A stretch of 39,798 nt of DNA from Actinomycetes bacterium. GTDB taxonomy: Bacteria > Actinomycetota > Acidimicrobiia > Acidimicrobiales > Acidimicrobilacustridaceae. Under the pieces are notes generated by a model. The model had not been told where the DNA came from. It made no database searches and worked only from the letters and a program-made list of their open reading frames with translations. Location: assembly GCA_029782025.1 (NCBI GenBank), contig JAKOVR010000194.1, positions 1-39,798 of the forward strand. The letters run 5' to 3'. This document shows, piece by piece, positions 7,612-16,139 of the stretch; the stretch's first letter is position 1; every line of letters begins with the position of its first letter. Position numbers and translations under genes: made by a program.

Positions 7612-7617
7612 TAGAGT
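7612..7617 (+). promoter_or_regulatory. Possible -10 box TAGAGT for the kinase gene
   Basis: TAGAGT lies in the 89-base gap after the KstR-like gene, 48 bases before the kinase ATG. No clear Shine-Dalgarno precedes that ATG, and a GTG at 7642 is an alternative start. Confidence 0.3.
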
Positions 7618-7665
7618 GACGGCCGACGCGGCGGGCGCCCGGTGCGAACGCCGCCTTCGCGAGCC

Positions 7666-9237
7666 ATGACCGACGAGCAGCCAGCCCCACCTCCGGACGA
7701 ACCCGTCGCCACCGACGTCCCCAGCGACGCCCCGGCGACGCCCGATGCGCCGGTGGCGTCCGATGGCCCGGCCGCCTCGGACGGGATGGTGGCCGACCTG
7801 GGCATCCCGGGCCTCGTCGATCCCGTCGAGATCGGTGTCGGCGGCTTCGCCACCGTCTACCGGGCCGAGCAGCCGGCCTTCCGCCGCACCGTCGCCGTCA
7901 AGGTGATCGCCGCCCTCAACCTCGACGACGCGGCGAAGGAGCGGTTCGAGCGCGAGTGCCAGGCCATGGGCTCGCTGTCGGAGCATCCCAACATCGTCAG
8001 CGTCTACGACGCCGGCTTCACCAACACCGGCCGTCCCTACATGATCATGGCCCACCTGCCCGGCGGCTCCCTCCAGGACCGCCTCGACAGCAAGGGGCCG
8101 ATGACCTGGCAGGAGGCGACGCTCATCGGCGTGCACCTCGCCGGCGCCCTCGAGACGGCGCACCGGGCCGAGGTCATCCACCGCGACATCAAGCCGGCCA
8201 ACGTCCTCATGTCGGCCTACGGCGACGCGCAGCTCACCGACTTCGGCATCGCCCGCATCTCCGGCGGCCACGAGACCCGCAGCGGCGTCATCACGGCGTC
8301 GATGGCCCACGCTCCGCCCGAGGTCCTCGACGGGCAGCGCCCGGCTCTGGCGTCGGACGTCTACTCCCTCGGCTCCACCATCTACGAGCTGATGTTCGGC
8401 ACGCCGGCCTTCCAGGAGGAAGGCGACGAGTCGATGGTGCCGATGCTGCGCCGGATCCTCACCGCCGCGCCGCCCGACCTGCGAGAGCAGGGGGTGCCCG
8501 ACGAGGTCTGTGCGGTGATCGAGAAGTCGATGGCCAAGGACCCGGCCGACCGGCAGGAGTCCGCCCTCCAGTTCGGGCGCCAGCTCCAGGCCGCCCGTCG
8601 GGCCGCCGGCCTCGACCCCGGCAAGCTCACCGTGCCGTCGGAGCTCAACCTCGACGAGGACTCGCTCGAGTCGCTCACCTTCACCGAAGCCGAGGTGGGC
8701 GACAGCGCGCCGAGCGGCCGGCAGAAGTTCCAGGGCCGCACCGTCCAGCTCAAGACCGGCAGCCTGCCCGGCGCCCCCGGTGCCGGCACGGCCCAGTACG
8801 TCACCGAGGTGCCGCAGAAGCGGGGGAAGGGCGCGTTGATCGCCGCCGCCCTCGTGCTCGTGCTCGTCGCCGTGGGGATCGGCGTGTTCGCCGTCACCCA
8901 GTCGAAGAACGACACCGTGATCGCGGCGTCCACCTTGCCGCCGATCGACGACACGGTGCCGCCGCCGGCCTACAACGAGGAGATCCAGAACAAGTTCCTC
9001 GGCGCCTGCGAGACCAAGGAAGAGAGCACCCAGAAGTTCTGCCGGTGCGTGTACGACGCCGCGGTGAAGGCCATCCCGATCCGCGACATGCTCAAGATCA
9101 TGAAGTCGGCGGAGCGGGCCGCGCTCTTCAAGCTCGAGGACAACCCCAAGCTGCAGGAGATCGTGGGCACGTGCAAGGCCGAGGTGCAGCCACTGGTCGA
9201 CGCGCCCGACGGCACCGCGCCCCCACCGTCGACCTGA
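7666..9237 (+). CDS. Membrane-anchored serine/threonine protein kinase
   Basis: A 523-residue PknB-type kinase. A Pro/Ala/Asp-rich N-terminal tail (1-45) precedes the kinase domain: glycine loop GVGGFATVYRAE (57-68), Lys79 of VAVKV, catalytic HRDIKPANVL (172-181) with Asp174, DFG (192-194) and APPEV (216-220). The activation loop is short. After a Thr/Ser-containing juxtamembrane linker, a single helix (about 390-411) leads to a ~110-residue external domain with four cysteines (ACETKEESTQKFCRCVYDAA ... GTCKAEV). No PASTA repeats are present, so the external signal differs from PknB. It lies between the KstR-like gene and the thiolase fusion on the same strand, which hints at but does not prove a role in lipid regulation. 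Confidence 0.9.
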   Translation: MTDEQPAPPPDEPVATDVPSDAPATPDAPVASDGPAASDGMVADLGIPGLVDPVEIGVGGFATVYRAEQPAFRRTVAVKVIAALNLDDAAKERFERECQAMGSLSEHPNIVSVYDAGFTNTGRPYMIMAHLPGGSLQDRLDSKGPMTWQEATLIGVHLAGALETAHRAEVIHRDIKPANVLMSAYGDAQLTDFGIARISGGHETRSGVITASMAHAPPEVLDGQRPALASDVYSLGSTIYELMFGTPAFQEEGDESMVPMLRRILTAAPPDLREQGVPDEVCAVIEKSMAKDPADRQESALQFGRQLQAARRAAGLDPGKLTVPSELNLDEDSLESLTFTEAEVGDSAPSGRQKFQGRTVQLKTGSLPGAPGAGTAQYVTEVPQKRGKGALIAAALVLVLVAVGIGVFAVTQSKNDTVIAASTLPPIDDTVPPPAYNEEIQNKFLGACETKEESTQKFCRCVYDAAVKAIPIRDMLKIMKSAERAALFKLEDNPKLQEIVGTCKAEVQPLVDAPDGTAPPPST

Positions 9238-9286
9238 CCGCGCGACCCTTCGCGCCCGCCTGCGGGCCTGGGTCCGCGCTTCACCG

Positions 9287-10960
9287 ATGACCACCGACTC
9301 CCCGCCGCCGATCTCCCCGGCCGTCGACGCCGACAGCGCCCCGTTCTGGGAGGCCTGCCGTGAAGGCGCCCTGCTGCTGCCCCACTGTGGGGCCTGCGGA
9401 TCGTGGACCTTCCCGCCGTCCCCGATCTGCCCGGTGTGCCGCACTCGCGAGATGGGGTGGGACACGGTGCCGACGCCGACCGGCACCGTGTACTCCCTGA
9501 CGGTGAGCGCCGTCCCGCCCCGCCCCGGCCTGCCCACTCCCACCACCCTCGTGCTCGTCGACATCGACGGCGCCCCGGGGGCCCGGCTCACGCTGCGGCT
9601 ACGGGAGGGAACCGTGGAGATCGGCAGTCGGGTGGCCATCGAGTTCGACGACGTCGGCCCGTTCACCGTGCCCGTGGCGGTGATGCCCGATGCCGGCACC
9701 GACGGCCCGGCGCCGCCCACCCCCGCGCCCCATCACGCCGAGCCGGGCCGGTTCGCCTTCGAGATCGCCGTCCCCGAGGAGCGGCCCGAGGACCGCGCTG
9801 TGATCGGTGGCGTCGGTCGATCGGCGGTGGGCCGGGCCCTCGACCGGTCCGAGCTCGACCTCACCGTCGAGGCGGCCCTGGCCGCGGTGGCCGACGCCGG
9901 GCTCGCCGTCGCCGACATCGACGGGATCGCCTCGTACCCCGGCGCCGGGGTCGGGCCGCCGGGGTACGCCGGGCCCCACACCGACGAGGTCGCCCGGGCG
10001 CTCGGCCTCCAGCTGGCCTGGCACCGCGCCGGCGCGGAGGGGGCGGGGCAGCTCCAGCCCGTGGCCGACGCCGTGCTGGCCGTGGCCGCCGGCCTGTGCA
10101 CCCACGCCCTCGTGTTCCGCACGTGCACCGAGGCGACGACCGCGGCCCGGTTCAAGCGGGGGGAGCTGGCCCTTCCCGGCCCGGCCCCGGCCGGCGGCTT
10201 CCTGCAGTGGCTGCTGCCCTTCGATGCTGTCACGCCGGCGCACTGGCTGGCGCCCTACCAGGCCCGCCACATGCACCGGTTCGGCACCACGCGCCAGCAG
10301 GTGGCGGCCGTGTCGGTGGTGGCGCGGGAGCACGCCGCCCTCGACCCGCGGGCGGTGTTCTCCGACCCGATCACCATCGACGACGTGCTGGCCGCCCGCA
10401 TGATCTCGTGGCCCATCGGCCTGCTCGACTGCGACGTCCCCGTCGACGGGGCGGTGGCGGTGATCGTGTCGCGAGCCGACCGGGCCGGTGACCTCCGCGA
10501 CGGCGCCCCGGTCCGGGTGGCGGCGCTCGGCACCGGGGTGGGGTTCCCTCCCTCCTGGCACCAGTGGCCCGACCTCAGCACGATGGCGGCCCACGGCGCC
10601 GCCGCGTCGATGTGGGCCCGCACCGACCTCCGTCCGGCCGACGTCGACGTGGCCCTGCTCTACGACGGGTTCTCGTTCCTCTCGCTGTTCTGGCTCGAGG
10701 CGATGGGCTTCGTCGGGCACGGCGAGGCCGGTCCCTTCGTCGAGGGCGGCGATCGCATCCGGCTCGGTGGCGACCTGCCCCTCAACCCCCACGGCGGGCA
10801 GCTCTCGGGGGGTCGCCTCCACGGTTGGGGCTTCCTGGAGGAGGCGATCCACCAGGTGCGGGGCACGGCGACGGGGCGGCAGGTGGCCGGCGCCGAGGTG
10901 GCGGCGGTGTCCACCGGCGGCGGCCCCGTGGCCGGGTGCGCCCTCCTCACCCGCTGGTGA
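9287..10960 (+). CDS. DUF35 (zinc ribbon-OB) fused to a thiolase-fold lipid-transfer protein, Ltp2-like
   Basis: A 557-residue two-domain protein. Residues ~15-145 are a DUF35 domain: rubredoxin-like zinc ribbon with Cys34/Cys37 and Cys48/Cys51, then an OB fold. Residues ~160-557 are a non-decarboxylating thiolase fold of the SCP-x/Ltp2 type, containing LLYDGFSFLSLFWLEAMGF and NPHGGQLSGGRLHGWG. In sterol catabolism Ltp2 works with the DUF35 tail of ChsH2 as a retro-aldolase that cleaves the 17-hydroxy side-chain CoA ester. Here both parts are on one chain. The classical thiolase nucleophile cysteine motif is not apparent, as in Ltp2. It lies 49 bases after the kinase. Exact substrate is inference from family and from the nearby KstR site. 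Confidence 0.8.
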   Translation: MTTDSPPPISPAVDADSAPFWEACREGALLLPHCGACGSWTFPPSPICPVCRTREMGWDTVPTPTGTVYSLTVSAVPPRPGLPTPTTLVLVDIDGAPGARLTLRLREGTVEIGSRVAIEFDDVGPFTVPVAVMPDAGTDGPAPPTPAPHHAEPGRFAFEIAVPEERPEDRAVIGGVGRSAVGRALDRSELDLTVEAALAAVADAGLAVADIDGIASYPGAGVGPPGYAGPHTDEVARALGLQLAWHRAGAEGAGQLQPVADAVLAVAAGLCTHALVFRTCTEATTAARFKRGELALPGPAPAGGFLQWLLPFDAVTPAHWLAPYQARHMHRFGTTRQQVAAVSVVAREHAALDPRAVFSDPITIDDVLAARMISWPIGLLDCDVPVDGAVAVIVSRADRAGDLRDGAPVRVAALGTGVGFPPSWHQWPDLSTMAAHGAAASMWARTDLRPADVDVALLYDGFSFLSLFWLEAMGFVGHGEAGPFVEGGDRIRLGGDLPLNPHGGQLSGGRLHGWGFLEEAIHQVRGTATGRQVAGAEVAAVSTGGGPVAGCALLTRW

Positions 10961-10979
10961 CGGCGCGCCCGGCGCGGGC

Positions 10980-13646
10980 TCAGGTGGCGGTGCGGCCCGT
11001 GCGTCGGCGGACCGCGGCCTTGTGGACCGTGTCGACGGCCAGCACGGCCGGCACGGCGAGGAGGGCCACGCCGAACCCGGCCCACGAGGGCGGGCGGTGG
11101 CCGAGCAGGTCGGCGATCGGCCCGGCGGCGAGGAAGAGCACGAGCATGGCCCCCTCGGCCGCCACCGCCCAGCCGAGGAGCCGGTTGTCCCGCAGCGGCA
11201 TGCGCCACCACGGCCGGACGCTGCTGCGGCAGGCGAAGGCGTTGGCGGCCTGCCCGAGCACCACGGCCGTGAACGCCGCGCCGGAGGCGGTGAGGAGCAC
11301 GGCCCCGGTGGGTGCGTCGTCGCCGGGCCGCCACCCCGACGCCACGAACGACGTCACGAACGCCGCGATCTCGACCACGGCTTCCGTCGGGCCGAGCACG
11401 CCGAACGCCCGCGTGAACAGGGCGGCGTCGATCAGATGACGGCCGGCCGGTGGTCGGTCGAGGGCATGGCGGCCGGGCGGCTCGGCGCCGAGGGCGAGGG
11501 CGGGGAGGATGTCGGTCCCGATGTCGAGAGCGAGGACCTGCAACACCCCGATGGCGAGCGGGAACCGGCCGCCGGAGAGGGCCCAGACCACGAAGGGGGT
11601 GAGCTCGGCCACGTTGTCGGTGAGGTGGTAGGTGAGGAACCGGCGGATGTTGGCGAAGGTGGAGCGGCCCTGCTCGATGGCGGCGACGATGGTGGCGAAG
11701 TCGTCGTCGAGCAGCACGAGGTCGGCGGCTTCGCGCGCCACGTCGGTGCCGGATCGACCCATGGCCACGCCGATGGCCGCCTCCCGCAGGGCCGGGGCGT
11801 CGTTCACGCCGTCGCCGGTCATGGCCACGACGTGCCCGCGCTCGCGCAGGGCGCGGGCGATGCGGAGCTTGTCCTCGGGCGACACCCGGGCGACCACGGT
11901 GCCGTCGTGGTCGACGGCGGCGGCCAGCTCGTCGTCGTCGCTGGGGAGCTCCCGGCCCAGCAGCGCCCGGGTCGCCGGGCCGGCGAGGCCGACCTCCCGG
12001 GCGATGGCCAAGGCGGTCGCGGGGTGGTCGCCCGTGATCATGGCCACCCGCACCCCGGCGCGCCGGCAGGCGGCGATGGCGTCGTTGGCCCCGGGGCGGG
12101 GCGGGTCCTCGAGGCCCACCAGGCCGAGGAGCTCGAGCGCCCGCTCGGCGTCGTCGGCCGAGGCCGGAACCGACGGATGGGGCAGGCGTCGGCGAGCGAT
12201 GCCGAGCACGCGGAGGCCCCGGTCGGCCATGGCGTGGAGGGCGTCGGCCGCTCCGTCCGGCACGGCGCACACCGGGAAGAGCGCGTCGGGCGCCCCCTTC
12301 ACCAGCACCTCGGCATCGGTGGCGACCGACATGCGCCGTCGCCGGGCGTCGAAGGGGAACCGGGCCCGCTCGGGCGAGGCCGCGGTGTCGACGGCCTCGT
12401 CGAAGCCGGTCCGGAGGGCGAGGGCGTGCAGCGCGGCCTCCATGGGATCGCCGGTGGCGACCCACGCGCCGTCCACCTCGCGCGCCCGTCCGTTGGAGCA
12501 CCGCACCGCAGCCCGAGCCAAACCGGCCAGCGCGGCGTCGAAGGCGTCGGTGCCCTGGTCGTCGCCCACGCCCGCAGGCTCGGCCTCGGCCGGGTGGAGG
12601 GAGATCGTCGCCGTGGGCCCGTAGCCGGTCCCGTCGATGGTCGCGCGGCCGCCCGGCAGCCACACCTCCACGACCGCCATCTCGTTGCGGGTGAGGGTGC
12701 CGGTCTTGTCGGTGCAGATGAAGGTGGTGGACCCGAGTGTCTCGACCGCCTCGAGGTGGCGCACGAGGGCGTTGCGGCCGGCCATGCGCTGGGCGCCAAT
12801 GGCCAGCGAGAGGGTCACGGTGGGCAGCAGGCCCTCCGGCACCAGGGCGACGGTGACGCCGATGGCGAACACGAACCCGTCGCTGGCCGGCATGCCGATG
12901 AGGTAGGCGAGGCCGAAGAACCCTACGCCCACACCGACGGCGACGGCGGCGATGGTGCGCGACACGCGGGAGAGCTCCCGGCGCAGCGGGCTCGGTGCGG
13001 CGCGTTGGGCGCGGGTGAGGCGGGCGATGGCCGCCAGCTGGGTGCCGTCGCCGGTCGCCGTGACGGTGGCCCACCCCTCGCCCTCGGTCACGAAGCAGCC
13101 GGCGAAGGCGGCGTCGCCCGGGGCCGGCCGCTCGGGCACGCTCTCCCCGGTGAGGGTCGACGAGTCGACGGCCAGGGCGTGCACGTCGTCGACGTGCAGG
13201 TCGGCACAGATGCGGTCACCCTCTCGCAGCACGACGGCGTCGCCCACCACGAGGTCGTCGGCCGGGACCACCTGCTCGTGCCCGTCTCGGACGACGGTGA
13301 CCATCCGGGGCAGCAGATCGCGGAGCCGCTCCGCCGCGTGCTCGGCCCGCTGCTCCTGGGCGAAGGCGAAGGCGGCGTTGAGGACGATGACCACGAAGAT
13401 GGCGACGCCGAGCTGGGGCAGGCCGGCGAGGAAGGCCAGCCCCCCGGCGACCCAGAAGAGCACGGCGAAGAAGTGCACGAGCTCGGCGCCGAAGCGCCGC
13501 CACGCCGGGACCCGGGCCGGTGGGGGGAGGCGGTTGAGGCCGTCGGTGGCGAGCCGGGCCGCGGCGGCTGCGGCGGTGAGACCCGAGATCGCCGAACCCG
13601 TGCCTGTCACGGCCCGTACGGTACGGCGTTTCCGCCGCGCCCCCAT
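10980..13646 (-). CDS. P-type cation ATPase, P2-type, Na+/K+-ATPase-like
   Basis: An 888-residue ion pump. Visible motifs: TGES actuator loop (167-170), phosphorylated Asp313 in CTDKTGTLT, the nucleotide and phosphatase domains including MTGDGVNDAPALREA, and about ten membrane helices. M4 has VPEGLLPTVTLSLAIGAQRMA with Glu271. The M5/M6 region reads YHLTDNVAELTPF and LALDIGTDILPALALG, keeping the Asn, Glu and two Asp residues that bind cations in Na+/K+ ATPases. M4 flanks (RHLEAVETLGSTTFICTDKTGTLT) are also very like animal Na+/K+ pumps. No beta subunit gene is nearby. I chose ATG 13646; GTG 13670 is an alternative and would overlap the divergent SDR promoter. Specificity (Na+, K+, Ca2+) is not proven. 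Confidence 0.88.
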   Translation of the reverse strand: MGARRKRRTVRAVTGTGSAISGLTAAAAAARLATDGLNRLPPPARVPAWRRFGAELVHFFAVLFWVAGGLAFLAGLPQLGVAIFVVIVLNAAFAFAQEQRAEHAAERLRDLLPRMVTVVRDGHEQVVPADDLVVGDAVVLREGDRICADLHVDDVHALAVDSSTLTGESVPERPAPGDAAFAGCFVTEGEGWATVTATGDGTQLAAIARLTRAQRAAPSPLRRELSRVSRTIAAVAVGVGVGFFGLAYLIGMPASDGFVFAIGVTVALVPEGLLPTVTLSLAIGAQRMAGRNALVRHLEAVETLGSTTFICTDKTGTLTRNEMAVVEVWLPGGRATIDGTGYGPTATISLHPAEAEPAGVGDDQGTDAFDAALAGLARAAVRCSNGRAREVDGAWVATGDPMEAALHALALRTGFDEAVDTAASPERARFPFDARRRRMSVATDAEVLVKGAPDALFPVCAVPDGAADALHAMADRGLRVLGIARRRLPHPSVPASADDAERALELLGLVGLEDPPRPGANDAIAACRRAGVRVAMITGDHPATALAIAREVGLAGPATRALLGRELPSDDDELAAAVDHDGTVVARVSPEDKLRIARALRERGHVVAMTGDGVNDAPALREAAIGVAMGRSGTDVAREAADLVLLDDDFATIVAAIEQGRSTFANIRRFLTYHLTDNVAELTPFVVWALSGGRFPLAIGVLQVLALDIGTDILPALALGAEPPGRHALDRPPAGRHLIDAALFTRAFGVLGPTEAVVEIAAFVTSFVASGWRPGDDAPTGAVLLTASGAAFTAVVLGQAANAFACRSSVRPWWRMPLRDNRLLGWAVAAEGAMLVLFLAAGPIADLLGHRPPSWAGFGVALLAVPAVLAVDTVHKAAVRRRTGRTAT

Positions 13647-13658
13647 CCCCGGGCCGGC

Positions 13659-13700
13659 TCGACGTTGCACGCAGGTTCCGCTAGGGTGAACGGGCGTTCA
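13659..13700 (+). promoter_or_regulatory. Promoter with TetR-type palindromic operator
   Basis: TCGACG (13659-13664) and TAGGGT (13682-13687) are 17 bases apart and fit a -35/-10 pair. The palindrome TGAACG-GG-CGTTCA (13687-13700) overlaps the end of the -10 box and the start site. A TetR gene lies in the operon it drives. The site does not match the KstR consensus. Confidence 0.6.
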
Positions 13701-13723
13701 GTTTTCTGACGAGAGGACCGCCG

Positions 13724-14557
13724 ATGCTCGATGACGACCCCCGCCTCGCAGTGGTGACCGGCGCCTCGGCCGGGGTCGGGCGGGCCATCAGCGTGGCCTT
13801 CGGCGCCCGGGGCTGGACGGTGGCCCTCGGGGCCCGGCGGCTCGACCGCCTCGAGGAGTCGGCGGCGGCCGTGCGCGACGCCGGCGGCACCCCCTGGGTC
13901 CACGCCCTCGACGTGACCGACCCCGAGTCGGTCGACGCCTTCTTCACCGACCTCGAGGCCACCTACGGCCGGCCGGCCGACGTGGTGGTCAACAACGCCG
14001 GGCTCGGCTACCTCGGGGCGGTGGCCGAGATCGGCACGGACCGCCTCCGGGCCATGGTCGACACGAACCTGCTCGGCGTGCTCCTCTGCACCCGCCGGGC
14101 GTCGGCGGCCATGCTGGAGCAGGGGGTGCCCGGTGACCTGGTGTTCATCACCTCCGACTCGATCCAGAAGGTGTACCCGCACATGCTCACCTACGGCGCC
14201 ACCAAGGCGGCGGTCGAGCACCTGGCCGCCGGGCTCGACGTCGAGCTGGCCGGCACGGGGGTGCGGGTCTCGGTGGTGCGGCTGGGGCCGACCACGAGCG
14301 AGTTCAACACGGGCTGGAGCGACGACGACATGATCGGCTTCATGCAAGCCTGGGAGCGCCTCGGGATCCGCGACGACTTCAACTACATCCCGGCCGAGAC
14401 GGCGGCCGCCGCCGTGGTCACCGCCGTCACCACGCCGAAGGGCACCAAGCTCAGCCTGCTCTCGGTCCGGCCCGAGACCACCATCGCCACCGACACCAAG
14501 GCCAAGTGGGCCAAGGCGGCCACGCAGGGCCGCGGCGCCGGCGCGGGGGAGGGCTGA
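13724..14557 (+). CDS. Short-chain dehydrogenase/reductase (SDR)
   Basis: A 277-residue classical SDR. The cofactor loop is TGASAGVG (residues ~12-19), with NNAG and the catalytic Tyr-Lys in YGATKAAVEHLAAGL; a Ser lies in FITSDS upstream. The Arg-rich segment GARRLDRL after the second beta strand suggests NADP(H). A GAGAGGA ribosome site precedes the ATG. The stop is followed one base later by the GTG of a TetR gene, so the two are co-translated. The operon continues with a second SDR and a luciferase-like oxidoreductase. Substrate unknown, probably a hydroxy or keto lipid. Confidence 0.88.
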   Translation: MLDDDPRLAVVTGASAGVGRAISVAFGARGWTVALGARRLDRLEESAAAVRDAGGTPWVHALDVTDPESVDAFFTDLEATYGRPADVVVNNAGLGYLGAVAEIGTDRLRAMVDTNLLGVLLCTRRASAAMLEQGVPGDLVFITSDSIQKVYPHMLTYGATKAAVEHLAAGLDVELAGTGVRVSVVRLGPTTSEFNTGWSDDDMIGFMQAWERLGIRDDFNYIPAETAAAAVVTAVTTPKGTKLSLLSVRPETTIATDTKAKWAKAATQGRGAGAGEG

Positions 14558-14558
14558 G

Positions 14559-15257
14559 GTGCCGGCCCGGGCGGGCGGCAAGAGCGGCCCCAAGGCCGGC
14601 AGCGGGTCCGGCGGGCCCGGCGACGGGGAGAGCCTTCGCGATCAGCGCCGCCGGGAGAAGGACCGCGTCAGCCGCAACCACATCCTCGATGCGGCCGAGC
14701 GGGTCTTCGGCCGGAAGGGCTTCCACGAGGCCACGCTGAAGGAGGTGGCCGACCAGGCCGAGTTCAGCGTCGGCGCGCTGTACGCCTTCTTCGAGGGCAA
14801 GGACGACCTCTTCGCCCAGGTCCTCGACCGGCAGGGCGGTTCGCTGCTGGCGGCCATGCAGGCCGCCGTCGCCGGCGAGGCGAGCGCGGTCGGCCGCCTC
14901 CACGCCATCGCCGAGGCATCGGTGGCCTACTTCCGCGACCGTCCCGACTTCTACCGCATCTTCCAGCGGGAGCTGGGCGGGGCCACGTGGGCCATGCGGG
15001 CCAGCCTCAACGAGGCCGGCCACGCCCGCTACCGGGAGCTGATGGGGTTCGAGGAGCAGGTGTTCGCCGACGGCACCGCCTCCGGCGAGCTGCGGCCCGG
15101 CGACCCCGAGATCCAGGCCGCCCTCTACAGCGGGTTGGTCCAGGCCTACATCGCCCAGTGGGTCTTCGGCCTCGACGACGAGGGTCGGTCCAAGGTCGAC
15201 GACCTCTTCCCGCTCGAGCGCCTGTTCGAGCTCATCGACCGGGCCTTCATGGCCTGA
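14559..15257 (+). CDS. TetR-family transcriptional regulator
   Basis: A 232-residue TetR protein. A disordered Gly/Ser/Lys-rich leader (1-35) precedes the helix-turn-helix AAERVFGRKGFHEATLKEVADQAEFSVGALYAFFEGKDDLF. The ligand domain contains FRDRPDFYRIFQRELGGATWAM. The GTG start nearly touches the SDR stop. It probably represses its own operon through the TGAACG-GG-CGTTCA palindrome at 13687-13700; this is inference from position and symmetry. Confidence 0.85.
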   Translation: MPARAGGKSGPKAGSGSGGPGDGESLRDQRRREKDRVSRNHILDAAERVFGRKGFHEATLKEVADQAEFSVGALYAFFEGKDDLFAQVLDRQGGSLLAAMQAAVAGEASAVGRLHAIAEASVAYFRDRPDFYRIFQRELGGATWAMRASLNEAGHARYRELMGFEEQVFADGTASGELRPGDPEIQAALYSGLVQAYIAQWVFGLDDEGRSKVDDLFPLERLFELIDRAFMA

Positions 15258-15285
15258 CCCGCCGACCACCACCGCGAGGAGCACC

Positions 15286-16074
15286 ATGACCGAGCAGCAG
15301 GACACCGCCGCCCCGACCGCCACCCGCCGCCGCTTCGAGGGCAAGGTCGCGGTGGTCACCGGGGCGGGGCGGGGCATCGGTGAGGGCTACGCCAAGGGCC
15401 TCGCCGCCGAGGGCGCGGCCGTGGTCGTGGCCGAGCTCGACGCCGGCAACGGGGAACGGGTGGCGGGGGAGATCGAGGCGGCGGGCGGGCGCGCCGTGTT
15501 CGTGTCCACCGACGTGTCGTCCGAGGAGTCGACGCTGGCCATGGCCGCCGCCGCGACCGACGCCTTCGGGGGCGTCGACCTCCTGGTCAACAACGCCGCC
15601 ATCTACGGCGGCATGAAGATCGAGAGCATCCTCAAGGTCGATTGGGACTACTACCAGCGGTTCATGGCCGTGAACATGAACGGCGCCCTCCTCTGCGCCC
15701 GGGCCGTGGTGCCGTCGATGAAGCGGCGGGGCGGCGGCGCCATCGTGAACCAGTCGTCGACGGCGGCCTACCTCGGGTCGGGCTACTACGGGATGTCGAA
15801 GCTGGCCATCCACGGCCTCACCCACGCGCTGGCGGCGGAGCTCGGTGGGCGCAACATCCGGGTCAACGCCATCGCCCCCGGCCCGACCGACACCGAGGCC
15901 ACGCGCGACACCGTCGGCGCCTTCATCGACCACATCCTCTCGTCCATGCCGATCAAGCGGATGGGCACGGTCGACGACATGGTGGCGGCCTGCCTGTTCC
16001 TGCTCTCCGACGAGGCCGGCTTCATCACCGGCCAGATCCTCGCCGTCGACGGTGGTCAGATCATCCGTCCCTGA
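15286..16074 (+). CDS. Short-chain dehydrogenase/reductase (SDR)
   Basis: A 262-residue SDR with TGAGRGIG (residues ~24-31), NNAA, the Ser of NQSSTAAY, and the catalytic YGMSK (Tyr-x-x-x-Lys). The C-terminus ITGQILAVDGGQIIRP is typical of family members that reduce or oxidise hydroxy lipids or sugars. Asp/Glu after the second strand (VVAELDAG) suggests NAD(H). A GAGGAG site precedes the ATG. It follows the TetR gene after 28 bases and precedes an LLM oxidoreductase, forming one operon. Confidence 0.88.
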   Translation: MTEQQDTAAPTATRRRFEGKVAVVTGAGRGIGEGYAKGLAAEGAAVVVAELDAGNGERVAGEIEAAGGRAVFVSTDVSSEESTLAMAAAATDAFGGVDLLVNNAAIYGGMKIESILKVDWDYYQRFMAVNMNGALLCARAVVPSMKRRGGGAIVNQSSTAAYLGSGYYGMSKLAIHGLTHALAAELGGRNIRVNAIAPGPTDTEATRDTVGAFIDHILSSMPIKRMGTVDDMVAACLFLLSDEAGFITGQILAVDGGQIIRP

Positions 16075-16139
16075 TCTCCCCGTCCCTGACGCTCCCGTCC
16101 CGGCCGGCCCGCCGGCACCGTTCCCCTCGAGGAGGACCC

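Noticed and set aside
13687..13700. KstR-type operator before the SDR operon
   Set aside because: AAC and GTT are one base out of the consensus frame and the spacer differs; it fits another TetR protein.
10488..13709. 1073-codon plus-strand open frame opposite the P-type ATPase
   Set aside because: Low-complexity translation; the opposite strand has all P-type ATPase motifs.
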